DNA of 64,000 nucleotides, taken from positions 187,650 to 251,649 of the forward strand of contig PLHW01000008.1 of NCBI GenBank assembly GCA_003139095.1, read 5' to 3'. Within the stretch, counting starts at the first letter, position 1. Every line of letters starts with the position of its first letter. Of this stretch, positions 1-7,930 are shown piece by piece. This DNA is from Acidobacteriaceae bacterium. GTDB lineage: Bacteria; Acidobacteriota; Terriglobia; Terriglobales; Acidobacteriaceae. The notes under the pieces are model-generated. The model saw only the letters and a program-made list of their open reading frames with translations. It searched no databases and had not been told where the DNA came from. Made by a program: the position numbers and the translations under genes.

Positions 1-145
1 TCAGAATTTCCCAAGTCCATAAAGACGGAACATGCAAGGCGCTTCCATCCATTGCCCACTCAAGCAACTGTTCCGATGCCTGGGTTGTCTCATCCTCGCA
101 GCACCAGGGAATGCACGCCGATACGTCCAGGACGAATGCATCCAT
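1..145 (-). CDS. VapC-like PIN-domain toxin, 3' end outside window
   Basis: The first 48 codons of a minus-strand gene begin at ATG 145-143 and run off the window edge. The N-terminus MDAFVLDVSACIPWCCEDE has the usual start of PIN-domain ribonucleases: a short beta strand ending in an acidic residue (D7), a helix, then an acidic patch. VapC toxins of this type cleave RNA using metal bound by conserved acidic residues. The start codon shares one base with the stop of the upstream antitoxin-like gene (TGATG), so the two are translationally coupled. The remaining catalytic acids lie outside the window, so integrity cannot be judged. Confidence 0.72.
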   Translation of the reverse strand, partial: MDAFVLDVSACIPWCCEDETTQASEQLLEWAMDGSALHVPSLWTWEIL

Positions 146-390
146 CAGTATTTGTGCCCGATATGAGCCAGTTCGCGGATCGATATGCCCTTCAACTGGA
201 GCCTGACGCCCTTGCGCAGTTCACGGATTCGCGCGCCAGCGAGCCGCGACTTTGCTTTGTCAAACTCGCCGTTGCGGTGGGACAGTGCGCCAAGTGCGGA
301 CTCAATAAATTCATCGACCGATCGCACCAGGCCTGTTTGAATCGCCTGCTGAATGATCGCTTGTTGCTCCGGTGTCAGATTAATGCTCAT
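145..390 (-). CDS. VapB/ParD-like antitoxin, 81 aa
   Basis: This small charged protein starts MSINLTPEQQAIIQQAIQ, continues with a helical segment (VDEFIESALGAL) and ends in a basic/hydrophobic tail (IRELAHIGHKY). The predicted beta strand plus two helices suggests a ribbon-helix-helix type DNA-binding antitoxin. The TGATG overlap with a PIN-domain toxin gene is the strongest evidence for this role. Such antitoxins neutralise the toxin and autorepress the operon. No strong ribosome binding site is visible before the ATG. The exact antitoxin family cannot be fixed by eye. Confidence 0.68.
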   Translation of the reverse strand: MSINLTPEQQAIIQQAIQTGLVRSVDEFIESALGALSHRNGEFDKAKSRLAGARIRELRKGVRLQLKGISIRELAHIGHKY

Positions 391-570
391 GGAAAGACCC
401 AGCCCTTATTCTTGAGCGGCCAGCCATCGGCCTTGAACCACTGCCCGCTGCCGCGCGTCCGGCTATGCCGATGTTATCTTTTCGCCGCAAACAAGTCCAT
501 AAATTCACCGATCCACTTCTCTCGATCTGAACCTTGGGGCAGTCAAGCGCGCTTCGTTTTTGAGGATGAC

Positions 571-2271
571 TTAGCCCGGGCCGATGCTGGCCAAAAACTT
601 CGGCGTCTTGCGCGCCTTTGTCGCCTGCTCGAAAGCAAACGCAATCCTGATCAGAGTGGGCTCGCTCCAGGCGCGGCCGAAAAATGAAATGCCCACCGGC
701 AGCCCGGAGATGAATCCAGCCGTGACATTAATATTCGGGTAGCCCGCCACCGCCGCGGCGTTCGAACTGCCACCCGCCACATGATCGCCATTCACCAAAT
801 CGGTGAGCCACGCCGGGCCGCCGGTGGGCGCGACAATGGCGTCGAGCCGGTGCTTGTCCATCAGCGCGTCAATGCCCTCGGTGCGGGTTAATTGACGATT
901 TTTCGCCAGCGCATCGAGATATTCCTTATCGGTGAGCGGTCCCTTCGCCTCGGCTTTCACAAACAAGTCCTGTCCGAAATACGGCATCTCTTTCGCGCGG
1001 TTGCGTTCATTGAATTCGATTACGTCTTTGAGCGTGCGCACGGGCGAGCCCGAAAGCCGCGCCAGATAGGCGTTCAGGTCAGCCTTCAGTTCGTACATAA
1101 AGACCAGCAGTTCGGTGTCGTCAAATTTTCCGAAGGTTTCGATGTCGGCCGGATCGACGAGCATCGCGCCCTGCTTCCGCATCGCGTCCAGAGATTCTTC
1201 CATGAGGGCGTCGACCGCGTCGTTGAAGCCGAAATATTTTCGCGCCACACCGATGCGCGCGCCCTTCAATCCCGCGGGATCGCAGTATTGCGCGTAATCG
1301 GTTTGCGCTCTGCCCGCGGTCGCCGATGTCGCCTCGTCATCGGGATCGGCGCCCGTGAGCGCGCCCAGCAAAATGGCCGCATCGAGTACGGTGCGCGCCA
1401 TCGGGCCGGCAGTGTCCTGCGAATGCGAGATGGGAACGATGCCCGCCCGGCTGACGAGGCCGACCGTGGGCTTGATGCCGGCCAGTCCATTCGACGAGGA
1501 CGGGCAAACGATGGAGCCATCGGTCTCGGTGCCGATTCCCACGGCGGCCAGGTTCGCCGAGATGCCCGCGCCGGTGCCGGAACTCGAGCCGCAGGGATTT
1601 CGGTCGAGCGCGTAGGGATTTTTCGTCAGCCCGCCGCGCCCGCTCCAACCGCTCGTCGAATGGCTGGAGCGAATGTTCGCCCACTCGCTGAGATTCGTCT
1701 TGCCAAGAATGACCGCGCCCGCCGCGCGCAGCCTTTGCGCGACGAACGAATCCCTGGGAACTTTCGCGCCGACGAGCGCGAGAGAGCCGGCAGTGGTCAT
1801 CATGCGGTCATCGGTCGAAATGTTGTCTTTGATCAGAACGGGGACGCCGTGCAGCGGCCCGCGCGGGCCTTTTTCTTTGCGCTCTTTATCCAGCGCTCCG
1901 GCGATCGACATGGAGTCGGGGTTCAGTTCGATTACGCTGTTCAAGCCTGGGCCGAGTTTCCCGGCCCTGTCGATTTCGACGATGCGCGCCGTGTACTTTT
2001 CGACCAGCCCGCGGGCAGAGAACCTTCCGGATTTCATGCCGGCTTGGAGTTCGGCAATCGTGATCTCATCGAGTTCGAACGCCCGCATCTCGGAAGCACT
2101 ACCTGGGTGACCCTGGGCGCCTTTGCCTGCACCAACGTTTTCGGCGATGGATAAATCACGGTGCTCACCATACGCCTGGTTGAAGGGGCCAAGGGCAGCG
2201 GCTGTGCCACCGAGGACAGCCGTCTGAAGAAAGAAACGGCGAGTGGAGTTGGGAGAAGTTTTGCGAGCCAT
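571..2271 (-). CDS. Tat-exported amidase-signature hydrolase, 566 aa
   Basis: Amidase signature family enzyme, hydrolysing an amide of unknown identity. The start at 2271 puts a twin-arginine signal (STRRFFLQTAVLGG) about 10 residues in, predicting folded export to the periplasm. An upstream in-frame extension exists, but it runs through a heptamer repeat and is unlikely to be coding. The Ser-cisSer-Lys triad is visible: Lys148 in GVPVLIKDN, the cis-Ser in CGSSSGTGAG near 229-231 and the nucleophile Ser253 in TETDGSIVCPSS. The length suits the family. It is similar in build to peptide amidases and Glu-tRNA(Gln) amidotransferase A-like proteins. The export signal and absence of GatB/C neighbours argue against GatA. 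Confidence 0.9.
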   Translation of the reverse strand: MARKTSPNSTRRFFLQTAVLGGTAAALGPFNQAYGEHRDLSIAENVGAGKGAQGHPGSASEMRAFELDEITIAELQAGMKSGRFSARGLVEKYTARIVEIDRAGKLGPGLNSVIELNPDSMSIAGALDKERKEKGPRGPLHGVPVLIKDNISTDDRMMTTAGSLALVGAKVPRDSFVAQRLRAAGAVILGKTNLSEWANIRSSHSTSGWSGRGGLTKNPYALDRNPCGSSSGTGAGISANLAAVGIGTETDGSIVCPSSSNGLAGIKPTVGLVSRAGIVPISHSQDTAGPMARTVLDAAILLGALTGADPDDEATSATAGRAQTDYAQYCDPAGLKGARIGVARKYFGFNDAVDALMEESLDAMRKQGAMLVDPADIETFGKFDDTELLVFMYELKADLNAYLARLSGSPVRTLKDVIEFNERNRAKEMPYFGQDLFVKAEAKGPLTDKEYLDALAKNRQLTRTEGIDALMDKHRLDAIVAPTGGPAWLTDLVNGDHVAGGSSNAAAVAGYPNINVTAGFISGLPVGISFFGRAWSEPTLIRIAFAFEQATKARKTPKFLASIGPG

Positions 2272-2303
2272 GAGGGCTTCCACTATACCGAAGATCTGGC
2301 GAT

Positions 2304-2331
2304 GAGGTGAGAGGTTCGAGGTCGGAGGTGA
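2304..2331. repeat. Heptamer tandem repeat, 4 units
   Basis: Four consecutive 7-mers, GAGGTGA, GAGGTTC, GAGGTCG and GAGGTGA, sit just upstream of the amidase start. This is one of several period-7 arrays in intergenic gaps of this window. Confidence 0.8.
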
Positions 2332-2369
2332 CTCGCTGCGAGCCTTGAGTTTGAACAATTAGGGCGGGT

Positions 2370-2756
2370 CTAGCTTCTGGCGGCGAGTATCTCTTGCGGC
2401 ACCTCGCGGAGCGTTACCGAGAACTCGAACATGGGCGTCTCCGTTCCGCGGCCCCAGCGGTTCACATCCCAGTGCGCGCGGATGGCCTTGACGTCGGGCG
2501 TGCCGGAGAGATCGACGAGCAGAGGACTTTCTCCGCGATAAAACTTTTGTGGAAACGCGGCCACGGGCTTCGGATCGAACGTCGTGCCGTCGGCGGAGCC
2601 CTGAATGCTGACGTCGATCGACTCCTGCTCGATGATGTCGGTAATGGCGAGGTTGACGAGGAAGACCCGTGTGGAAGCGGAGCGCAGGTCAACGGCCGGC
2701 CCGTCCCCCTTGGCGGTGGCAACGGTATTTTCAGGAACAAGGAAGGCTTCAATCAT
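2370..2756 (-). CDS. Hypothetical protein, 128 aa
   Basis: A soluble protein of about 128 residues, starting MIEAFLVPENTVATAKGDG. It alternates short hydrophobic strands and loops (VFLVNLAITDIIEQ, VSIQGSADGTTF, FEFSVTLREVPQEIL), suggesting a beta-sandwich. There is no signal peptide and no catalytic motif that I recognise. The ATG at 2756 is preferred over an in-frame TTG nine bases upstream; neither has a clear Shine-Dalgarno sequence. It lies in the same direction between the amidase and an alpha/beta hydrolase. Codon use matches its neighbours, which supports a real gene, but the function is unknown. Confidence 0.65.
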   Translation of the reverse strand: MIEAFLVPENTVATAKGDGPAVDLRSASTRVFLVNLAITDIIEQESIDVSIQGSADGTTFDPKPVAAFPQKFYRGESPLLVDLSGTPDVKAIRAHWDVNRWGRGTETPMFEFSVTLREVPQEILAARS

Positions 2757-2880
2757 GACGGGCAAATTCTAGCAGAGGTTGCGCGTTCGCCAGTAGGACG
2801 ACGATCACCGCCGAACAACCACCGGCGCGCGCCCGGTCGGGAATGGCGCAGGCGCGGGCCGGCGACGACTCGCCATCGGC

Positions 2881-3681
2881 TCAGATGAGCGGCACAAAAT
2901 CCAAAAACTGCCGCAGCAGTGGCGCTACCGCCTCGGGCCGTTCCCAGGGGGCATAGTGGCCGGCTTTCGGAATGATCTTCAGACGGCTGTTCGGAATACT
3001 CTGCCGCATCAGTTCGCCATCGGCTTCGGGAGTCAGCGTATCCTCATCGCCCATGAGGATGAGCGTCGGCAGGTTGATGCGCTTCAGGTCAGGCACTGAA
3101 TCGGGGCGCTCGGCCATTCCTCGCAACACCAGGCTGATGTCCTCGGGCGACATTTTGCGCATCATGCGCAACGCGCCTTCCACCAGGTCGGGCCGCGAAG
3201 AAAGAGTCGTTGCGCCCAGCAGCTTGGGAATCATGCTTTGGAGGAATGGCTCGGTTCCCTGCTCCAGCACCACTTCCGCATTCTTCAGCCGGTTGGCGCG
3301 CGCCTCCGCGGTGTCGGGCTGTGGCCGCGTATTGCACAGCGCCAGCGCCGAAGCGCGCCCGCGATACCGCCGCAGAAATTCGAACACAATGTAGCCGCCG
3401 ATCGAGCACACGATGAATGCGGCCTTGCCAACGCCCGCAGCGTCCATGACGCGAGCTACATCCGCCGCATGTTTTGCCATAAATGCCGGGCCTTTCCCGA
3501 TCTCCGATTCACCATGTCCGCGCAGGTCGGGGAGAATCAGGCGGTAGCGCGATTGCAGCGCGGGGACGGCTGGCATCCAGAATTCGTGGTGAGAAGGAAA
3601 TGGATGGAGGAGAACGACGGCGGGACCGTCGCCCTGAACGTCGTAAAAAATCTCCGCGTCGTCGCTCCGCAAACTGAGCAT
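2881..3681 (-). CDS. Alpha/beta-fold hydrolase, 266 aa
   Basis: Alpha/beta hydrolase with the standard order of motifs: an oxyanion-side HPFPSHHEFW, then DLRGHGES, a nucleophile elbow VCSIGGY, the acid in MGDEDTLTPEAD and the base in AGHYAPWERP. The first glycine of the usual GxSxG elbow is replaced by valine (V-C-S-I-G), but the Ser-Asp-His triad is complete. The length is typical of esterase, lactonase (3-oxoadipate enol-lactonase-like) or haloperoxidase-like members; the substrate is unknown. An in-frame TTG 27 bases upstream is possible, but ATG 3681 gives the usual family N-terminus. No signal peptide is visible. Confidence 0.88.
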   Translation of the reverse strand: MLSLRSDDAEIFYDVQGDGPAVVLLHPFPSHHEFWMPAVPALQSRYRLILPDLRGHGESEIGKGPAFMAKHAADVARVMDAAGVGKAAFIVCSIGGYIVFEFLRRYRGRASALALCNTRPQPDTAEARANRLKNAEVVLEQGTEPFLQSMIPKLLGATTLSSRPDLVEGALRMMRKMSPEDISLVLRGMAERPDSVPDLKRINLPTLILMGDEDTLTPEADGELMRQSIPNSRLKIIPKAGHYAPWERPEAVAPLLRQFLDFVPLI

Positions 3682-3813
3682 GGCAACTGACAGGGTATCA
3701 AAGGTCAAGGTGCAATTCAGACGAGATGCGAAACAAATTCGTTTGGATCGTTTTCACGCATTTCTGTTCCATCGACTGAGGAGATAGCGGCGTACTCTCG
3801 TAGCTTAGTGATC

Positions 3814-4146
3814 TTAGCTCGCAACCGGATGCTGATGCTGGGCCACGACCGGGAGCAACGGCTCTTCGGGAATGATGATCCAGGCCAAAATGTAGGCGAT
3901 TAGCCCCGGGAAAAATCCCGACGCAAAGGTCAGGAAGACCCAGAGGATGCGAATTAGGGATGTGTCAAGGTCGAGGTGCTCGGCCAGGCCGGCGCAGACG
4001 CCGCCAATTTTGCGGTCGAGGCGGGAGCGGAGGAGCCTGGGGGCGGCTTGGTGGAGCGCGATTGGGCGGCCGCAACTGGAGCAGAAGCGCGCCTGGTCGG
4101 AGATGGTGGTGCCGCAGTGGTTGCAGAACATTGTGCCGGGTTCCAT
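3814..4146 (-). CDS. Zinc-ribbon PspC-domain membrane protein, 110 aa
   Basis: The N-terminus carries a zinc ribbon with two Cys pairs (CNHCG and CSSCG, residues 8-27). A PspC domain follows: the signature RKIGGVCAGLAEHLDLD, then a transmembrane segment (LIRILWVFLTFASGFFPGLIAYILAW) ending in IIPEEP. PspC proteins sit in the inner membrane and take part in the phage-shock envelope response. A strong ribosome binding site (GGGGAGG) precedes the ATG. A PspA gene lies near 43 kb in this window but is not linked. The zinc ribbon could mediate protein contacts. Confidence 0.9.
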   Translation of the reverse strand: MEPGTMFCNHCGTTISDQARFCSSCGRPIALHQAAPRLLRSRLDRKIGGVCAGLAEHLDLDTSLIRILWVFLTFASGFFPGLIAYILAWIIIPEEPLLPVVAQHQHPVAS

Positions 4147-4259
4147 GGTCGCCTCCCCTTTGGTAAATTATACGGGCGAATGGGGTTGAAAGTTCCCAGA
4201 GAGCGAGAATCTCACTTATTCGGCAGCAAATATCGGGCAGCAAGCTCTCGCATTCTCTT

Positions 4260-5618
4260 CTACTCGCGGTAGGGTTCTTTTAGGCGTTTGCGGGCCTTTT
4301 CGGCCTCGGCGTTGCCGGCGTCGATCTGGACAACGGCCTGATATTTCTTCAGGGCTTGCTCGCGATTTTGCAGTTGGTCGTACATCTCGCCGGCTCCAAG
4401 GTTCGCCTTTTGAAGGAGTTCGGGGTCGGGGGCGCTGACCTCGCCTACCATTTCGTAGGCGGCGGCGGCGGCGGAATACTTCTTCTCGGAGCGCAGCAGG
4501 TCGCCCAGCGCTACGGCCGCTAACTCATAGTGAAGATTGCCATATTTTCCCTGGCGGCCTTCCTGCCAGACATGGCGATATTGGTCTTCGGCCTCGGCGA
4601 GCTTGCCGGCAGCGCGCAAGAGGTTCCCTTGCTCCAATGGCAACAGATAGTTACGGGGAAAGCGCGGGGCGAGCGCGGTGGCAATGGCCTGGGCATCGTC
4701 GTAGCGATGTTCGCGGCGGAGGAAGACGAGGAGGACCATGCCGGCGTCTACGCTGGTTTCGCCGCCGGAGCGGTAGTCGTCGTATAAGTACTGGATTCCT
4801 TTTTGTTTATCACCGCCAAGACCGACGAGGGAGACGGCGACTTTGACGGCGCGGGAGAGACTGCCAACGACATAATTGTGGGTGCCGAGGACGAGCTTGG
4901 CGTCGGTGTAGTTGGGATCGAGCTGGAGGACGCGCTCGTGATCGTGGCGGGCTCCGACGGCATTGCGGAGGGAGGAAAACCAGGCGCGCTCGATGAGGCC
5001 GGTGTAGAGGGCGAACTGGGCGCGCGTAACTCCTCGGGCATAAAGGACTTCGACGTTATCGGGGTGGCGGTCGAGTTCGGCGTCTTCGAGTTTTTCGGCT
5101 TGCCGGACGAGCTGCTTCATACGCTCTTTGTTCGCCGGGTCGGGGGGACGATGGGCGAGGCCGATGAAGCTGTCATTGGTGTACTCGCCGGTATTGATGG
5201 CGCCCATGCGGTAGAGTTCGCGGACGAGGACGGCGGACAGAAGATGGTTGATGGCGAAGGGATCGCCGGGGTGGCGGGCGAGGATGGTTTCGAAATCCGA
5301 GATGGCGGCTTCGTAGTCGAGGTTGTAGAAAGCCGCGCTGGCAGCTGGGTTTAGGGGATCGGCGGGGCGCATGGCGCCGGGGGAAGACGACGGCGGGGCG
5401 GCGGCCCTGGCGGTTTGGGGCTGGGCGGGGGCGATTATGGAGAGCAGGACAATGGCTGCGGCGACGGCCGGCCGGGTGGGGCGGCGGAGACAATTCCGGA
5501 GGCTGATGGGAGAAAAATGCACGCAAAAGCAGTGTACCTGATTAGGGGTTTTGGGCGGGCGGCGGGGTGGGAGACTATTACTTTCTGGGTAACAAAAATA
5601 TTGTTGTTTTCTTACCAC
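4260..5618 (-). CDS. Exported TPR-repeat protein, about 452 aa
   Basis: Tetratricopeptide-type protein, with helical repeats visible as NLDYEAAISDFETILARHPGD, the region around YARGVTR...DHERVLQLDPNY, and the C-terminal NREQALKKYQAVVQIDAGN. A hydrophobic stretch around residues 48-66 (AVAAAIVLLSIIAPAQ) looks like a signal peptide or anchor. The longest frame starts at a GTG, giving an unusually long positively charged leader, so the true start may lie downstream. The tail ends RKRLKEPYRE, resembling the end of the pseudo-M1/TPR protein at 29.7-31.7 kb. It probably acts as a periplasmic scaffold; the partner is unknown. Confidence 0.82.
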   Translation of the reverse strand: MVRKQQYFCYPESNSLPPRRPPKTPNQVHCFCVHFSPISLRNCLRRPTRPAVAAAIVLLSIIAPAQPQTARAAAPPSSSPGAMRPADPLNPAASAAFYNLDYEAAISDFETILARHPGDPFAINHLLSAVLVRELYRMGAINTGEYTNDSFIGLAHRPPDPANKERMKQLVRQAEKLEDAELDRHPDNVEVLYARGVTRAQFALYTGLIERAWFSSLRNAVGARHDHERVLQLDPNYTDAKLVLGTHNYVVGSLSRAVKVAVSLVGLGGDKQKGIQYLYDDYRSGGETSVDAGMVLLVFLRREHRYDDAQAIATALAPRFPRNYLLPLEQGNLLRAAGKLAEAEDQYRHVWQEGRQGKYGNLHYELAAVALGDLLRSEKKYSAAAAAYEMVGEVSAPDPELLQKANLGAGEMYDQLQNREQALKKYQAVVQIDAGNAEAEKARKRLKEPYRE

Positions 5619-5944
5619 TTAAATAGCACCTGGAGGGTGTGAAATGTGCTACGGAAAAAATGGAGCTGGAGGGCTCGGGAAGGCGGATTGTAGTAATTGG
5701 ATGGTTAACTTGCCTATGGGATGGTCGTTACTCACTTAGACAATAGGGCGGCGAAATTGGCAGAACGGACGGTGGTGAAAATTGAGTCGTGGAAACGGGA
5801 GCGGATGGGAGTGGTGGTGGGGGACAGGAATTCAAAGTCCCCGCCCTGGTCGAGTCGAGAGCCCACTCAATCGCAAAAAGCGCGATTGAATGGGGGACCC
5901 CAGCGAATTTAGTGTATATTCTCTGTCCGAATCCGGAGGCAGAA

Positions 5945-6787
5945 ATGATAATCCCCGCCAGCCGACCCATCGCCGTAATGAACGCTGTCAGCCGGTGTCG
6001 CGTCCATCGAGTTCTGCACTACTTGTTTGTATGCGTGTTTTGTTGGTTTATGCTTTGGCCGCCGGAGGCAAACGCGTTCCTTAGCGGATACGACAAGTAT
6101 GGACTTTCCGCTCTGGTCCCGAACGACCATGGCGGGCTCACGCTGGGCGCGTTCCTGCAAGAATCCAATACGGACAGTAAGTGGTACCCGGAGTGCGCCG
6201 TGAAAATTGTGGCGGACGCGAACAACGAACAGGATAACCCGGCGCTGACCTATCAACATAAGTTTCACTTTGACCGGAACGATTCGATGAGCCACGCGCA
6301 GGCCTTCAGCGACGGGGTTGGGTATATCCGCGAGCAGATGGGATTGGTTCAGCAGTTCGGAAAGAGCAAACCCAAAGAAGCACTGGAGGCGCTAGGGCGA
6401 GCCCTGCATGCTCTCCAGGACTTTTACGCGCATTCGAACTTCATAGAACTGGGCCAATCGGATAAGGAGGCGATCGAGTCCGCATTGCTCCAAGGCTCGG
6501 GGACGGGCGCTCCCTCCACGCTCAAGTTGACGTGGTTCAATCCCACTTCTCCCCTCGATACCACGCACGATCCCCTCGCCTACCCTCACCATATCTACGC
6601 GAAGGATTTTCCATTCCCGGACCGACTCGGCAGTTACTTCAGCGCTCTGTACTCGGCCTCGTCCGCGTCCCGCAAGCTGGTGGAAAGCGCCCGGACAATG
6701 TTTGGCAGCGATGCGTCGTCGTTCTCATGCCCGGCGCCGTCAGCCACGCCGTCCGCGCCGTCAGGCTTGCAAGCCATCGTGAACTAA
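5945..6787 (+). CDS. Secreted zinc-dependent phospholipase C / HET-C-like protein, 280 aa
   Basis: ATG 5945 is chosen because GGAGG lies five bases upstream. A hydrophobic segment at residues 26-41 (VLHYLFVCVFCWFMLW) follows a basic N-terminus and should act as a signal sequence. The mature part has the His/Asp-rich helices of the zinc-dependent phospholipase C / S1-P1 nuclease-like fold, notably ALGRALHALQDFYAHSNFIE. Further metal-ligand candidates are in YQHKFHFDRND, SMSHAQAFSD and YPHHIYAKDFPFPD. The HALQDFYAHSN motif is shared with fungal HET-C-like proteins. It probably acts on lipids or nucleic acids outside the cytoplasm. The C-terminal 20 residues are Ser/Pro/Ala-rich. No partner gene adjoins it. 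Confidence 0.72.
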   Translation: MIIPASRPIAVMNAVSRCRVHRVLHYLFVCVFCWFMLWPPEANAFLSGYDKYGLSALVPNDHGGLTLGAFLQESNTDSKWYPECAVKIVADANNEQDNPALTYQHKFHFDRNDSMSHAQAFSDGVGYIREQMGLVQQFGKSKPKEALEALGRALHALQDFYAHSNFIELGQSDKEAIESALLQGSGTGAPSTLKLTWFNPTSPLDTTHDPLAYPHHIYAKDFPFPDRLGSYFSALYSASSASRKLVESARTMFGSDASSFSCPAPSATPSAPSGLQAIVN

Positions 6788-6829
6788 AGCGGTTTGGCGG
6801 TGGCCGCAAGCGTGGGAACCTCAGCGGCT

Positions 6830-7017
6830 AGAAGAGGCTGCGGAAAAAGTCGGGCAGTCGTGAAGAAGCTGCCTCAGGCGCTAAAGCGCGACACAGTTTC
6901 ATCGACTTACTGGCACGAGTGGAACTCGTGCCCTTCCCGGTCCTATCGACAATCAGTTTTTCCGCGACCTCTGGAACTCGTGCCCTTCCCAACCCTGATT
7001 TATAAAACGCGGTCTAA
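6830..7017. repeat. Dispersed intergenic element with hairpin (copy A)
   Basis: This stretch lies 3' of the phosphoesterase gene. It holds a perfect hairpin (GGCACGAG 6912-6919, CTCGTGCC 6925-6932) and an 18-bp direct repeat (6921-6938 and 6973-6990). It ends in a block (6980-7017) that matches 9219-9256 closely. Both copies sit just after the stop of a minus-strand exported-protein gene. Confidence 0.65.
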
Positions 7018-7930
7018 TCTCCGGTGCCGGTGAGGCTTGCCGTCTGGGGGCTGTTGCTGGCGCTGTCGCTCACGCTTAGTTGTCCCGTCCTCGTCCCCGT
7101 CTGGGTGGGCGTAAAGGTTACGTCGATGGCGCATTTTTTCTTGGGAGCGAGGCTCGAGCCGCAGGTCTCGGACGAGACGGCAAAATCTCCCGTCGTCGAG
7201 ATCGTAATGCCCGTCAGGGCCACGGCCTGATTGTTGGTTAGGGTGAACTTCTTCGCCTTGCTGGTCGTGCCTACCTTTTGTTTGGGGTAGGTCTCGCTGG
7301 CCGGAGTCAGCGTCACCTGCGCGATGCCCGTGCCCGAGAGCGCGACCGTTTGTGGACTGCCCGGCGCATTGTCGGTGAAGGACAGAGTTCCGGTGCGGGT
7401 TCCAGCCTGGGTCGGGGTGAAGGTGACGTTCACCGTACACTTCGCACTTGGCGCCAAGGTGCTGCCGCAGTTCGTGCTCTGGACGGCGAAATCTCCGCTG
7501 GGCGCGATGCTGGCGATGTTAAGGGTCGAGGCTCCAGTGTTGGTGAGGGTGACGGTCTTGGGCTTGCTGGTCACGCCCACGTCGGTCTTCGGGAATGTAA
7601 GAGACGTCGGCGAAAGACTCACGATGGGGCCGCTTGCCGTCACCGTTAGCGATATCGTGGTTTGATTGGTCAAGCTGCCGGAGACGCCACTAATGGTGAC
7701 GGTGGAGGTTCCGAGAGCAGCACCACTCGCGACCGTAAGCGTGAGCGTGCTGGTGGTGGTTGTGGGATTTGGAACGAACTGGGCGGTCACTCCATTGGGC
7801 AGACCCGAGGCGCTTAAGGTGACTTCGCCGTTAAAACCGTCGGAGTCAGTAACGGTGATAGTGCTTGTGCCGATGTTGCCCTGGGCGACGGTGAGCGTGT
7901 TTGGATTCGCGGATAAGGAGAACGACGGTG
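7014..7930 (-). repeat. C-terminal Ig/choice-of-anchor D cassette, copy 1
   Basis: This is the 3' part of the phosphoesterase gene. It is homologous at protein level, and visibly at DNA level, to 21474-22385 and 24383-25005. Shared pieces are the GTSTITV start, GFNGxVTLSASGLPNGVTA, GDFAVxSxxCGS and GSPQTVxLSGTG. The order is one Ig-like domain, then two choice-of-anchor D domains. Confidence 0.8.

Noticed and set aside
892..2154. Long plus-strand open frame opposite the amidase gene
   Set aside because: It is antisense to a gene with clear amidase motifs, is Arg/Ala-rich and has no family resemblance. High GC content produces such shadows.
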